Assembly (NCBI GenBank): GCA_024516155.1
Contig: JAJJXM010000041.1
Span: 380,001 to 444,000 of the forward strand
DNA: 64,000 bases
Source: Pyronema omphalodes
Taxonomy: Eukaryota; Ascomycota; Pezizomycetes; Pezizales; Pyronemataceae
Direction of reading: 5' to 3'
Below, piece after piece: positions 12,601-24,787 of the stretch; position 1 is the first letter of the stretch, and every line of letters begins with the position of its first letter. Under the pieces are notes generated by a model. The model saw nothing but the letters and a program-made list of their open reading frames with translations, was not told where the DNA came from and did no database searches. The position numbers were made by a program, and so were the translations under genes.

Positions 12601-12891
12601 TGTTCATCTAGCGGCCAGCCCTTTGCCAGCTAAATACCTGGCATCATCTTTTCTGCCGCTGAAACCAAATGCGGGGTCTCTTTGCGTGCGAATAACTGCG
12701 AGGTCCTACAATAACCTCGCCTCCCCACGCAGCTTGTCTCACAGGTTCTGTGGAGGGGGTAGTATATTACCACTTGATGTACGCCCTCGCAGGCAGTGCC
12801 CAGTCTATCACGGGAAAACAGCGCGGCCCATTACGCCTCCAATCGATTTTTAAAAGTTCCCGGTGGACTATATTGGGAAACCTGCAGTTCT

Positions 12892-12929
12892 GCAGCTGGA
12901 GAAACTCTGCAGTAAAAGTTTCCAGCTGC
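12892..12929. repeat. Hairpin-forming inverted repeat
   Basis: GCAGCTGGAGAAACT (12892-12906) is mirrored by AGTTTCCAGCTGC (12917-12929), complementary apart from a two-base bulge, with a 10-nt loop. No gene is adjacent that would make it a terminator. Confidence 0.7.
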
Positions 12930-15677
12930 CGTTTTTTCTGCGTTATAATTGCGCTGATGCTTAGATTATGGACCGGATATCAATAATAAATTTCTGGAAT
13001 TCGGGTTCGATGCTGCAAATGAAAGAAGGGGATGGAAAGGGAACAGACAGAAAGGCAAGGCAAGGTGACTCTTTAGACGACAGTGGGGAACGGCGGGGAA
13101 AGGAACATACCTAGTCACTGCAGCTGCACTATTCAAATTCTTGGCCTGAATCCTGATCCTGATCCTGATCTGATCCTACTTGGCTTCCACCCTCCTGCTA
13201 TGCTAGTATCCATAAACCCCTCCCACATTGAAAGCCATAAACCCCTCGCAGTTCTGTACGCCCAATTTTCGACTGAGGAATTGGATCGGCCATGTTAAGC
13301 CACTGCCAGCGTTTGTATCCAACAAACCCGAAAGTTCTGATTATCCTGTTGATTTATTTTGTGTTCCACACATCCCACCCTGCCCTCAAAATGTTTCCTC
13401 GCAGAAAGTATACATGCAGTATGGATCAGAAGCAAAAAAAAGCCACGACAACGTACTTCACATGGTGGCAAGGACTGGCAGAAGGTTACAGTTACTACTA
13501 CCTTGCACCGGATGAACCGATGGAAAGAAACATGGCTGGGTCCGTGGGTAATGTAAACGCAACGATGTTGGGACGTCCGAGTAACAAATTTAGCTGCAGC
13601 ACTGAATGTGGCTCGCCAACTCTGGCGCAGCCAGAGGCTAGTAACACAGCACACCCACCGGATGGCGGGATGGTAATTGCAGATAGTCCATCCCATCCCA
13701 TCCGGTACATAGCTAGAAACAACTACAAGGGACTAACCAGGTCGAATTTTGGCAATGCTGCAGTTCTGCATTGATATCATCGACAGGGTACTTGTACTTG
13801 CAGGCCGATTTATCCTCGAGAAATAAAAAGTGGCTAGCCCAGCCCTAGGATAAATACCCACATCCAGACCAAAAAGAAAAGCATAAAATTCTTTTAACCT
13901 TCTAGAAGGTTAATTTAGGGTACTTATCTTTTGAATCATGGTTATGGGTGAAGGGAAGACAATGGGGGGTACCTAGTAGCTTTCGTACCTTGCCTTGTCG
14001 ATATTAGCGATTGAGTCAATGCAATGACCATCCCCTAGGCAGCCAGTTTAAACACCCTCCATTTCAACCGAAGAAAAGCCGCTGAGTTGGTGACAAATTA
14101 TCTTCAATCAAATACTACATAATTTGCCCCGGCTCCTTCGTCGAGCTTAGTTCCCATAGCGTAACCGTAACCTTCGCATAAAAAGCCTAACAGTCGTGAC
14201 CCAAACTTTCGGGAACTTAGTTTCTTCTACTAGCTCTCTTTCTAGTTCAAGTCACCATGAAAAGCATGATGATGTGTCTTTCCGGCCATGCCTGGGGGTG
14301 TTTATGTATGTATGTAGTGGGATGTCTGGAACTTCCCATTTTATGAATTTCAAGATCGGCGTGGCGAAAGTTGGCTTCCAGGTCACGGGTTAGGTCTGGT
14401 ACGATCTATTTTTTTTTTCTTGCCTTCCAACTTCTGTCAAAGATACATTGACAACACACTCTGAGGCTTTTCCTAAGAGTTTGTTGTTTTGTAGAAACTT
14501 CACAAAAAATGTCCCAATGTGGAACAATTAACAATCAATGCAAAATTCGCACCTCACTTGAAATCTGCCAAAGCACTTTGCCCCCCACGAGATCATGATA
14601 GAGAATTACGTTACTCTTGATCTCTTGAAAAAATCGTAATATATCTGTAGCAAGGCTATTTTTTCGTTACTGTTAGGCATACTTTTTTCTTCTGCGAAGG
14701 TGACTTTGCCGTCATACTCAGGCCTGTTGCAGTACAGAACGTTGACATTAGAAAGCAAGTACGCAAGCATAAGTATGCTAGGTACTATATCCGCCGAAAC
14801 TGCATGTGTACGCACGGTATGCATCTCTGTTACTTCATCTGCTTGTGTAGCTGCAAACGACGCAATAACGTGCAGATGGTTCCATAATAATAGCACATCA
14901 CGGGGTTTAGCGATTGTCTTAGGTCTGCATTGCACAAGAACGTGCAACAACATATCAAACGCCCTGGATGTAGGTCTCTGATACACGTCAAAGATCAATG
15001 CTTCTTTATTTACGCCAAAGTTGTCTTTCCTCGGTAATGCAATGTCTCAGATGTCAATTGAGGGCCATTATCAATTATCGATAAAGTTTTTTATTTGAAA
15101 TTATATCTGAGAAATAATGAGAAATATCTAGGCCATGCTAAGCTTACAACCCCACCCACGTGAACTGCCACCATCGGCAAAAACCATCAACTCAGGGACT
15201 CATATTCAGAGCTTTGATGTAATCGAAAATGCAGTAATATCCACCCAACCAACCTCAATATCTCTCAAAGTCTGCCTTGCCTCGTTCTGCTCTCATCCGT
15301 TCAGCCAAGGTACGTCTCCCATCTGTCGTGAAACTCTCGAATGGATTATCAATCCAATTTTAAACCTGTCCTCCTATGAGCAATTAAGTATAATTGCGAG
15401 CATATGTTCTCAGATCAGCTGTTTCCATAGTTTTCTAACCCTGGCAATTAGTTTCCAAAAACCAAATTCCCCGCAGTTGTAATCTATACTCTTCCATGGA
15501 CAAATATCATGTGTTGTGATAGCCCGAGGGGAACGCAGTTGCGTTTAACATCGAGCCCCACTATGACCCAGAGCGTGATCTCCATTAATCCACCGAGAAG
15601 TAGTCGTAGTAACCGGCAAGAACGACAGGTTGCAGAAGTAGACCAAGCAAGGTAAGGCAATATGATAACATCGGTAG

Positions 15678-16262
15678 TCACGGTATAGAAGAAGCATGAT
15701 CCATGAACTGCTGCCTGTAGGAGCCATAAACGAAGACGTAGTCCTCCCTATGTTTCCCCATGCATGTCGTAAAAGGTCCCAGGATCTCTTTGCCGAAACC
15801 TCGCTCGCTTGAATTTCCAAAAAGTCTGACACCATTGAAGAGATGCGTTGTCGTAATGTGCTCATGTCCGAAGTTCATCTCAATAGCCTGTAAAACGCTA
15901 TTGTCAAACCTTGCCAAACAAAAAGACGAAAAATGGAATGGCTGGATCCAGGCAGCTACGTCTGGCTCTGAAACACATTGAGTATAACCTCCTTTGATCA
16001 AATCATTTTTTCTGTGAACCACACCATAAGGCTTGCCACGTCGGATGAGGTGAATAACCTTTCCTCTAGCGTAAGCTCGTTTACACAAGATGATGCTGTT
16101 GGAATTGGCCGGGATATAGAAAGTAAAAAGTGAGATGACCATGGAAGACGGCTGCACGAATAGTCGAAATTCATGCAAAAAAAGTAGTCCCTTATCTGCA
16201 CTGTGAGCGGAAAACAGAAGAGGTAACGCCGCCGGGCCGGATTTCAGATAGCATGCCACCAT
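15678..16262 (-). CDS. Weak hypothetical open frame, 194 aa
   Basis: An uninterrupted 194-codon minus-strand frame, long for this AT-rich interval. The middle (…VIHLIRRGKPYGVVHRKND…, …EMNFGHEHITTTHLFNG…) reads like a globular protein, but I recognise no family and no splice structure or promoter supports it. It may be a decayed gene or chance. No neighbour gives context. Confidence 0.2.
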   Translation of the reverse strand: MVACYLKSGPAALPLLFSAHSADKGLLFLHEFRLFVQPSSMVISLFTFYIPANSNSIILCKRAYARGKVIHLIRRGKPYGVVHRKNDLIKGGYTQCVSEPDVAAWIQPFHFSSFCLARFDNSVLQAIEMNFGHEHITTTHLFNGVRLFGNSSERGFGKEILGPFTTCMGKHREDYVFVYGSYRQQFMDHASSIP

Positions 16263-17761
16263 CTGTAAACGAAACGGAGGGGTGCGTCTTCGATAAAATC
16301 AGCTGAGCAATCCGAGTCCCAAACTAAAAAGTGCGTATCCGGTGGAAGCCAATCCGGATTGACAAACGACCAGAACCCAAAGTTCGAGGATTGCGCACCT
16401 AAAGTCCTGTGACTTAGACCGCATATTCCATGGAATTGATTTTCTTATCGAAACGTAACCAATGCCATGGGCATTTGTTTTCTTGCCAAACCCCACGGAA
16501 TTTGACAAGAAACTTTGTGTAAAACATTAATTGTATCAGTCCCTCCGTTCATCCTAACAACCTGTAAGGTAGGCCCTCTCCGAAAGTAAGTGTAGGGCGA
16601 GGCTAGGAGCTGAATGGGGGTGGGGTGCTTGGACGACAAACGGGGCAAAAGGAACCGGTCCCAGGATGATGTCGTTGTAAGGGGGTGTGCTGAAGGAAAG
16701 ATGAGGGATTTCGAAAGCGTGATTTCTTGGACTTGTGTTGGTGTGTTGATTTGGAGCATCGAATGTCTGATCGTTCTGATGGCCAGGATTCGGGGGGCAA
16801 GAAGCCACACAACGTGCATTGAACGAACGCAGCTCCCACGTCCTAGTCCGTTATGAGGCCAATTCCTCCGACTTCAATCATGAAACAAGATCTCGTGCCA
16901 CTGAAGAGACGGAAAGCCGAACAGATGCTGAAAATATCCACCATTGAACAGCCGCCATGGGTTCTCCACACAAGCCATGCAAAGCCATCCCGTTCATCAC
17001 ATACACACGTGATAAAAAGTTGGCATCCAATCTATCACCTCCTGCAACACTAAGTGTGCCAACAGGGGGGTCAAAAGATGGGGTCAACAGGCTCATAATT
17101 CCTCCGAAAAAAATAGACGAGTGAGACAAGGTGAAAAGCGGGTCTTCGGTGCCTCTATGAGGGGTAACCCACGGGACAGGCCACCAGTAACCGTACCCCA
17201 TCGTGTAGCATCAAGGGGCATTGTTTCTGTGCGATGAGGGCCCGGGGAGCCACTTGAGATGCCCCATTGACGAATGTGAAGACACGGAGGGGTGGGGGAG
17301 TCGACAGGGGTTATAGCCAGCATGAACGGCGATCGTTGTCGGTCTGTCGTTTTGTGCCCCGATTCTGCTTCATCGATAGATGTGCTGTCCATGACTGGGG
17401 TTCGGTAGGAGGGTGTTCATGGTTCGACTAGCTTCCTCAGAACAGGTCAACTCAATTCCTGCAGTGTGTATCAAACTCTTCAGTCTAGGAGAGACAACAT
17501 ACCAATTGCACACTCAGCTATCAGCACTCTTCAGCAGAAAAGATAAATACCCCCCACCAGCATCGTATCAAATTCTCCTCATCAAGCGCCTCTCCGAGTT
17601 CGAGAACACAGAAGCAGAATAATTCAAGCCTCAAACATATCTTGATTCCCTGGCTGCCTCAAGCTCAATACCTTTCTCCTCTTCATACTCTTGCTTCAGC
17701 ACCCTCTTCACAGATTATCAATCGTCGAAACATATCTTCCTCCTTGAAACACAAAACAAAC

Positions 17762-18091
17762 ATGTGCTTCTACGAACAGCAAATCTTCAACTGCGGCGAC
17801 CATAAGTGGGGGCGCTTCCGTGCTCACTGCAACAAGGAATACCGAACTGGCGAAACCTGCGGCATGAAGCTCATCTTCGAGGCGTCTCATGTTGCAAGCA
17901 AGTGTCCGATGTGCAAGAAATACGAAGTTATCTGGCGCAAGATAGCCTCCGCCAAGGAGCGCGTCGCCCGATGGCAAGCGGAGGGAATCAATCCCGTGTC
18001 GACCGATAAGGAGTGGGCTAGTATTCTCCAATGGCAGCGCGAGTTGAAGGATATTGAGATTGCCCGCCAGACCAAGATGCGGACGATATAG
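17762..18091 (+). CDS. Small Cys-rich ascomycete protein, function unknown
   Basis: Intronless 109-aa protein beginning MCFYEQQIFNCGDHKWGRF. Cysteines at 2, 11, 23, 33, 48 and 51, with the last pair as CPMC, suggest a small zinc-binding module. The rest is charged and probably helical (KIASAKERVARWQ…, QWQRELKDIEIARQ). Small proteins starting MCFY…(C)GD…KWG…C…EYRTGETCGMK are, from general knowledge, a common uncharacterised family in Pezizomycotina; the function is unknown. There is no signal peptide, so it is probably intracellular. The start is supported by the CAAACATG context and a pyrimidine-rich leader. The gene stands alone, with more than 3 kb free on each side. Confidence 0.85.
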   Translation: MCFYEQQIFNCGDHKWGRFRAHCNKEYRTGETCGMKLIFEASHVASKCPMCKKYEVIWRKIASAKERVARWQAEGINPVSTDKEWASILQWQRELKDIEIARQTKMRTI

Positions 18092-21000
18092 GCGGCGATG
18101 GATCCGGAATAGTTTGTATTTTGTTTCAGGAGTTTTCTTTTTCTATTTCCGCATTTTTTTAGCGACTGGTTTTGAATATTGTCTCGTCTTTCCTTTGGAA
18201 TGTTTTGTATTGTGAAGAGGAGGTTTGGTCTGGATGAGGTCCTATTTTTTGTGTGGCGGGTGGCTAGTTTAGGGCGGGCGGTTGTTTGGGTGAGGTTGAG
18301 GTCGGATGTCGGAGATCGGTTCCAAGACACGCCGAGTGAGCGGCTGGTGAGGATAGGGTTTGGGGAGGAAAGCTTTTAATTATTTTCGTAGTTTCTTTTG
18401 TTTGAGAATTGATGATTGTGCAACGTCGAATGTATTAAGCAATAGCAATGAACTTAGCAGAGCCGCCGTGCTAATTGATGAAATGTTTCGAAAAGTTGAA
18501 GCGCGTTTGGTGATATTCTGGTTCACGTGGTAGGGCGGTGTGTTTCTAAAAATAGAAACCGGGCGACTCCCAAAACAACCTCCGCTCGAGTATCCGGGCG
18601 CGAGTCTGTGAAGCGCGATCAGCAGGAAAAACGAGAGAACTTGGAGTATTTTTCTTTAGGGCCAGTGTTTTCCCGTTTCCTAAGGGGTAGCAGGCTGGCC
18701 ATTGTATAAGTTTGGTCCAGCCGTCTGGTTTGACCAAAGGGAAGGCTCGAAATGAAACGGCTGTCTTCTCAAATTAAAGAGAGGATAAAACTTGAAAACA
18801 CAGATAAAGAAGAGTACGTACCCAAACTCTTCCTCAGATGGTCCACTCTGTTAACGGAGGATAACGATAGCTGGTAGTGCAACCGGTACAGGCGAAGATT
18901 TGAATGATGAAGAAAGATGGGGAAGACAAGGTGTTATGAGCAGTCACCAACCCCACCGGTCACGAGCATGATGTCTCTCAACAATGCCATAACGCTCCGC
19001 CCCTCCTTTGTACTGCAGGAGCCTGCGTATCGTGGTTAATGTTGGTCCCAACAGCCTAACTATGAACCTCTCGATATAGCTGGGTGTGAATAGGGCGCCT
19101 AGAGCCTGGAATGAATAACAGGGTAATGGCGACGGTAAATTGCGTGAGATTGTGAGCACGCAGACAGCGATCGGTTAAAAACCCCGCTCCGACTCCGTGC
19201 AGTGGTGAGTAAGCGGAGACAGACCGTGAAGAACGGAAGAGAGGAACATCTGAAGAAGGTATGAAGTGACAATGACGATGTTTGTGGTTGCGGCAAGGCG
19301 GGGCGGGGTAGTGGCGGCGGTGGGCGATGGCGATGTTGCGGCTTGGTGGTGGTGGTTGGGCGGAACCGAGCTGAGGAGGATCGGGCCGGGGTGGCATAAG
19401 CTTTGGTACATGACTGCATGCATCATCGCAACCAAAACCAATTCGATAAGAATCAGCATCAATAAAAAATCGAGAAGAATTCAGTATCTTCTGGGGAAGA
19501 CATCCTTATAATTATCAATCAAAATAGACAGCTATATTCTGCTGTCGACACGTTTCTTTGTTGTCGTCGTCGGCGTAAGGCCTAGGTAAACGTGTTCAAA
19601 TTTACACGAACAGCTCTTCCCCTACATACAGCACAGCGCTTTACTGTCGAGCAATGAAGTCCAATCCCTCAGATTTTTGAAATATACACGTGGATACTTT
19701 TTGCCAATTTGTTAAATCTTCGTCGATCATCCAGGGTGGATAAATGAATATCGCAGCTCTTTTTTCGTCCATCGCCCCGCCAAAGTGCAGTGTTGTTTTG
19801 GTAGGAATTTGAAAATCGGTGTTATCGTGATGTGATTGGCCAAACACAACCATTACCTGGCTTGATTGGTTATAGTTAATGATGGAAACTTTGCAAAATC
19901 TCCCTATAGCAGATAATAAACGAGCAACGTCAGAAAATACCATTCCAATCCAGGGGGTTTAACAGCAGAAATGGTCCCACACGTTTTTTTTTTGAGGGCT
20001 TGATAATACCCTGAAAATATATGGGATACATGTAGGATTAGTAATTTCTTTCATCAATTAATGTAAGAATATAGGAAAACACTGGATTAGAAATTCTTCA
20101 GGCCTTCTGCACACATCACCGTGTGATGAATGCGGAATTGCTGTCAGTTGATGCACGTACAGATTAACCATGCAACGTCCGTAAGATTCTCTTAAAAGCT
20201 GTAAATTATTATCTCTTGATTAATAAATATTGTAGGGTTTGAATTCTGTAACCGGGCCAAGTTTGGTGGAAATTTTATCTATAGATGAAACTGTGAAAAA
20301 TAGAGGGAGCTTGCGGATAATGCTTGGTGGGCTTGGCGCCTGTAGAGGTGGAAGCCGAATTGGTGGAAGTGTGCCCCACTCGCCCTCGCCGTCAGGAAAC
20401 ATCAGCTTCAAGCCTTCAACGTTCATCATCCTCCACCTCTTTCTCTACTCCTTGAGTTCATGATTTTGCTTTATGGTTTCCAACGCTTCCGGTTTAATGC
20501 TGGTTGACAAATGTCTCCCGTGCACTGATGGCCCCGGTTGCAAATCATCGGGAAGCACAGATGGTACCTCTGAGCTTAAAGATGATCACGCCGCCGTTCT
20601 TTGTTGATCACCCAGCCCACCAGAACGTTTGCTGATCTCTAAAGCGTCATATTCAGACTTCTGTATGGTGTTGTCAGCAAGCAATTCCCCAGAACAACCA
20701 CTTGTCAACCCATGGAGAAATACACTCGAGTTTCACGGCAAAAAAAAAAAAAAAAATTCCCTGGCCAGAGACACTCGCGATAATGGAGGATTTCCACATC
20801 ACCGGAAGGTTAGGGCAGTGGCACGTGTGGAAACCGCGTTCAAAGTGATAGACTGAGGAAGAAGGGTCCGAGCTGAGCGTGTGATATGCAGGCGGCGGTT
20901 GGCTGACTCCCCACCAGAGCGCCACAGTAGCTCCCCAAGAAACACCATCGGGCGAGAACTGCCGGTATACGATCTCGTCTCCCATGATGCGAACCCCTTC

Positions 21001-21808
21001 TCTTGCTGAGCAATCTCGCTCCATCATACATATGCGAACTCCACCATCAAACTTCATTTCTCTCATCCCGACGAATCTGGTTGGTGTCGCCGCCACTGAA
21101 TGAAGCTGAGCGTTTCACGATTATGAAAAACGATGCCTTAGGAGCATGGTGGTTCCCTACATACATACTGTACCGCCTTTGCTGCTAGCAGCTCTTCCCT
21201 GCGCATATGATCTGAAGCCGATAGGACGCCAATACTAGCCTAATGCAGGACCAAGATTGCCCGGCGGTCTTGGTATCGTGACATCGCGGTCTTCATACCA
21301 AATGAGCCAAGTGCCCTCTCCTATGATGCTGCTAGAAGCTTCATCTCGACCTTCTTTCATCAAGCCAACTAACCGGGTGTTGCTAGCATGGCTGCTTATT
21401 CGCGGTGCAGAAGTCATGAAATACTCTTGGCTTTATTTTAGCGATGTTCCCATTACCCAACACTTGCTTCGCTCCGAAAGCGTCCCCGCGGTGTTTCAGC
21501 TAGATTTAACGAAATGGGACATGAATCTCACATGATGGGGTCAAGAAATCTCCTGCATCGTTAGGAAGGGGGTTGGAATGGCCGAGACTAAGAATTTCAC
21601 GATACTTCAAAACCCCCGTTCATCCCCGAGTTGCAACACTTCATACACTCGTGTCCACAGACTCTCGCTCTTTTCTACATTCGCTCTTTCACGCTCATTA
21701 GTCGTCGATTTTTACAGTACTGGGTACTGCAGCTGGTTTTGTACAAACATCATAAAGCAAAAACAATATCTTTGAATTTTCCGCGAAAATCGCCAAACAG
21801 CAATCAAT
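18092..21808. other. 3.7-kb intergenic stretch
   Basis: No gene can be supported. The first part is the 3' region of the small Cys-rich gene. An A15 run lies at about 20742-20756. Minus-strand open frames around 20674-21096 and 21235-21417 look mildly protein-like, but are too short and broken to call. The last 100 bp, with pyrimidine-rich sequence and a CAATCAATATG start context, is the promoter and leader of the next gene. Confidence 0.45.
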
Positions 21809-22752
21809 ATGCGCTCCACCACTTCTATCCTTTGCGCCGCCCTCATGGCTGGCTGTGCCTTCGCTGAGGTTTCCTTCAGCTCCACTGACAAGGACTACGA
21901 CTTCGAGGGACAGGTCAAGGCTACTCTCTCCAAGGACTGTGCTACTGCCTACTCCCAGAAGGTCTCATGCTCTCCTCTCCTCCTCCAGCTCCGTGACGAC
22001 AACAAGGGACCTGCTCTTCTCAACTCAAAGAACCTCAAGGACATGTGCACCACTGAGTGCATTGATTCCTTAAACGCCTGGGACAAGGCTGTTAACAAGG
22101 CTTGTACTTCCGAGGACAAGAAGGCCATCATGCTCGAGGACGACAACGCCGAGTACCTCCAGCTCGCCTTGAACGGAGCCCACCAGATCCAGGAGAGCCT
22201 TTACTGGACTTTCTGTCTCCAGGATGAGTATGTTTTGCTGTTCTTTTTGGTCTCATTTCCAAACCGCTAATACATCCCAGGGCCAAGTCCGACTTCTGTA
22301 TCCTCCGCAACAACCTCCCCGCCTTCCCCGAGGACCCCAAGGAGGTCCCTGACTTCTGTGGATCCAGCTGCCGTACTCAGCAGGCTCAGCTTATCACCCA
22401 GATTGCTAAGGATGCCGGTTCCAAGACCAAGATCTACGACCCCAAGAACTGCCCCAACGTCGACGTCTCCAGCTTCAGGATGAACTCCATTACCCTCAAG
22501 GCTTTTGGAGCCTCGGAGCCCACTGCCTTCGTTGAGGAAAACGATGACAACGATATCCCTGGAACTGGTTACGAGTTCGATATCTACACTAGCGATGCTA
22601 TTAAGGCTGTTGCCTCCAAGACTAAGGCTGAGGATGCTACTACTTCTGGATCTGCTGCTGCGTCTGCTTCCGCCACTGGTGGTGCTGGAGTTAACGCGGC
22701 CTCCATTTTGGGTGCGGGTGTTGCTGCTATGGCTGCATTTTTCATGTGTTAA
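21809..22752 (+). CDS. Secreted GPI-anchored Cys-rich protein
   Basis: Two exons, 21809-22227 and 22281-22752, split by a 53-nt intron (donor GTATGT, branch GCTAAT, acceptor CAG), give 296 aa. Residues 1-19 form a signal peptide (MRSTTSILCAALMAGCAFA). The mature protein has about ten cysteines in spaced positions (DC, SC, MC…EC, AC, FC, FC, FC, SC, NC), so several disulfides are likely. The C terminus has an Ala/Ser/Gly-rich segment (SGSAAASASATGGAG) and a hydrophobic tail (ASILGAGVAAMAAFFM), the pattern of a GPI-anchor signal. The spacing of cysteines resembles the non-LysM Cys-rich segments seen beside LysM modules in fungal secreted proteins, but no LysM is present; that is inference. Codon use is strongly biased to C-ending codons (AAG, GAC, CTC), suggesting high expression. 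Likely cell-wall or surface protein. Confidence 0.85.
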
Positions 22753-23540
22753 AGAAGAGATTTTTTATGAGGTTTATGGAAAAAAGCGTAATTTTTAGAA
22801 CAATAGTCGTAATCCAAAAGGCATGAATAGTAGCCGGTACGATGTGCTGTATGTACCGATATGGAGTTGGGAGTATTGTGAATTGAAATTCTTTGACTTT
22901 CATCTTTGATGTTCTTGTTGTGCGTGATTGATTACTCTTCTGTGAGGTTCTTGATGCGCATAGTTGATTACTATTCCGTGATGATCGGTCCAATCTTGTT
23001 AATTGCGCGTTTGAGGCGCAGGCCACATTCATCCGTGCGCACACTGGATTATGATAATTTTGACGGAATCGCTTTACTCGAGCCCAGGATTTACGCCAAT
23101 CGTCGTTACTGCAATGATATAAGTTGATCATATCATCGCTCGAAAGCTGGCATATGTCAATTTCTACTTCATCTCTTGCCGATTTATAGTCATACCATAA
23201 CAAGTAATCACAACTAGCTTTATTTCCCTACAAAATCACATTCCATAAAACTAGCAAGCCAACTACCTCACTACGAAATATCCCTTTTGTTTACATTACT
23301 TGTCATCCTTCAGTATCTTTCAGAACCCTCCTTCCACCTAATACCACCCCGTTCCATATTACCACTCAACCGGCAACCCTATAGCTTACTAATCATGAAT
23401 CGCATATATTTCCTGATTGTTTTTGGTCTTTTTATTTTATTTGATTTCGGATCACGTGATTATTAATGTATTTACGGTGGTGTAGCTAGTGTAGTTGGCG
23501 TGACTGGAGTTACCATGTAGAAAAACTAGTAGAGGCTGTG

Positions 23541-24787
23541 ATGTGTGGCTAGTGCTATGTAGCTACGCCGACCTCGTCTATCTGCATAAAATCAGTCAGG
23601 TGATGCGTCATACTATTGTACCGGAGTCTGGGACTGCCCTTGGCTAGTGCGCTTCCTCCGCTTCCTCCAGAGATTCCTTCAATTCCTCTATGACGCCACA
23701 AGGGATCAACTAAACCCACAATATGTGGCTAGTAAGGATCCCATATGTAATCAAGCCATAGCCGTAGCCGTGTTCTAAAGAACAAAAAAATACCGGTATG
23801 GAATATCATACTTTAGCCGGAGACACTAACTTAAACTATCTATTCCTATTGATTTTCTTTATAAAATACGGTGCTAACATGTGATAATCATGGTATGTGA
23901 TATGCAGGACTCCTAGACTCCGAGTGGCTTATATCTGTTTTCTTACGTACATCACGTTGGTCACAGGTTTATACGACCTCTATGGATCTTATAACTGTAC
24001 ATAAACAAGAAACAAGAAAAGAAACATTTAATGTGTGGCTAGGCTAGTGCAGTACATGTGTCCGTGTTGTGATAGAAACTCTTTATAGATACGTCATGCT
24101 CTCAACTCTGTGCATCTTGGACTTTATGATTACTGAAACCCTAAATGCTACGATTGAGGTGATATTATATCAGTGGGCCCATAGTTAGCTAGATCTGGTT
24201 AGAGTAGAGATTAGTTATTGCATAGTTAACAACAGCCGTGTTCGCAGGAAACTTACACATAGATAGATATCGGCTTTGAGTTCTAACTTCTGAAGTATCA
24301 AAGCATCAAAGTGTCCCACTTATAATATTGATATGCCAATCCCTACATAGACTTTAAACGAAACACGGCTGTTGTGGATGTTTTGCTTGCCATTTGGGTT
24401 TATGTAGGTCATGGTCATGAGGCATTATGAGGCAGCGGGAGGTGGGATTGGATTTTGACTTTCGTTGAAATGATCAAATTCGAGTCACTAGTCTTCATGC
24501 TATGTGATGAATGGTACCGAATAACTACCCTTGAATATAATATGTCAACTCACAATCCGTGGGCTTGTGACTAGAGTCGACTACATAGTAAATACACTGG
24601 AACCAGCCGTCTTCTCAAGTCTCAAGTCTCAAGGATATCAAATATCGGCGCGTTGCGCATTAACGCCACACCTCAAAAATTAAATCCAATAATAATTATA
24701 TGTACATAGACCGGCCAGATATCCGCAGCTAGCTAAGTTCTAACAACAGGCGTAAATATGTAAATGAAACTCACAATGTGTGGCTAG
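23541..24787. repeat. Dispersed ATGTGTGGCTAG motif, four copies
   Basis: Copies start at 23541, 23721 (one change), 24031 and 24776, all in the same orientation. Two share a longer context, CACAATRTGTGGCTAGTAAG. The core resembles half of the AGCCA-N2-TGGCT palindrome found elsewhere in the window. Confidence 0.6.
24229..24375. repeat. 147-bp element bounded by inverted repeats
   Basis: ACAACAGCCGTGTTCG at 24229-24244 is the reverse complement, with a one-base indel, of CGAAACACGGCTGTTGT at 24359-24375. The interior is AT-rich without coding potential. No convincing target duplication is seen. It could be a small MITE remnant. Confidence 0.5.

Larger units (their letters stand above)
8397..17761. 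other. 9.4-kb gene-poor stretch
   Basis: I find no supportable gene in this interval. Open frames up to about 195 codons occur but none has a recognisable domain. It holds a 17-bp tandem repeat (9609-9676), a palindromic AGCCACATGGCT core at 10185-10196, a hairpin at 12892-12929 and one weak minus-strand open frame at 15678-16262, each listed separately. A pyrimidine-rich tract at about 17650-17760 probably belongs to the promoter of the gene starting at 17762. Confidence 0.5.

Noticed and set aside
13292..13774. 160-codon plus-strand frame
   Set aside because: No start context, splice sites or family; overlapping minus-strand frames are equally long.
14606..14998. 130-codon minus-strand frame
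   Set aside because: Reads mildly protein-like, but a similar plus-strand frame overlaps it and there is no homology.
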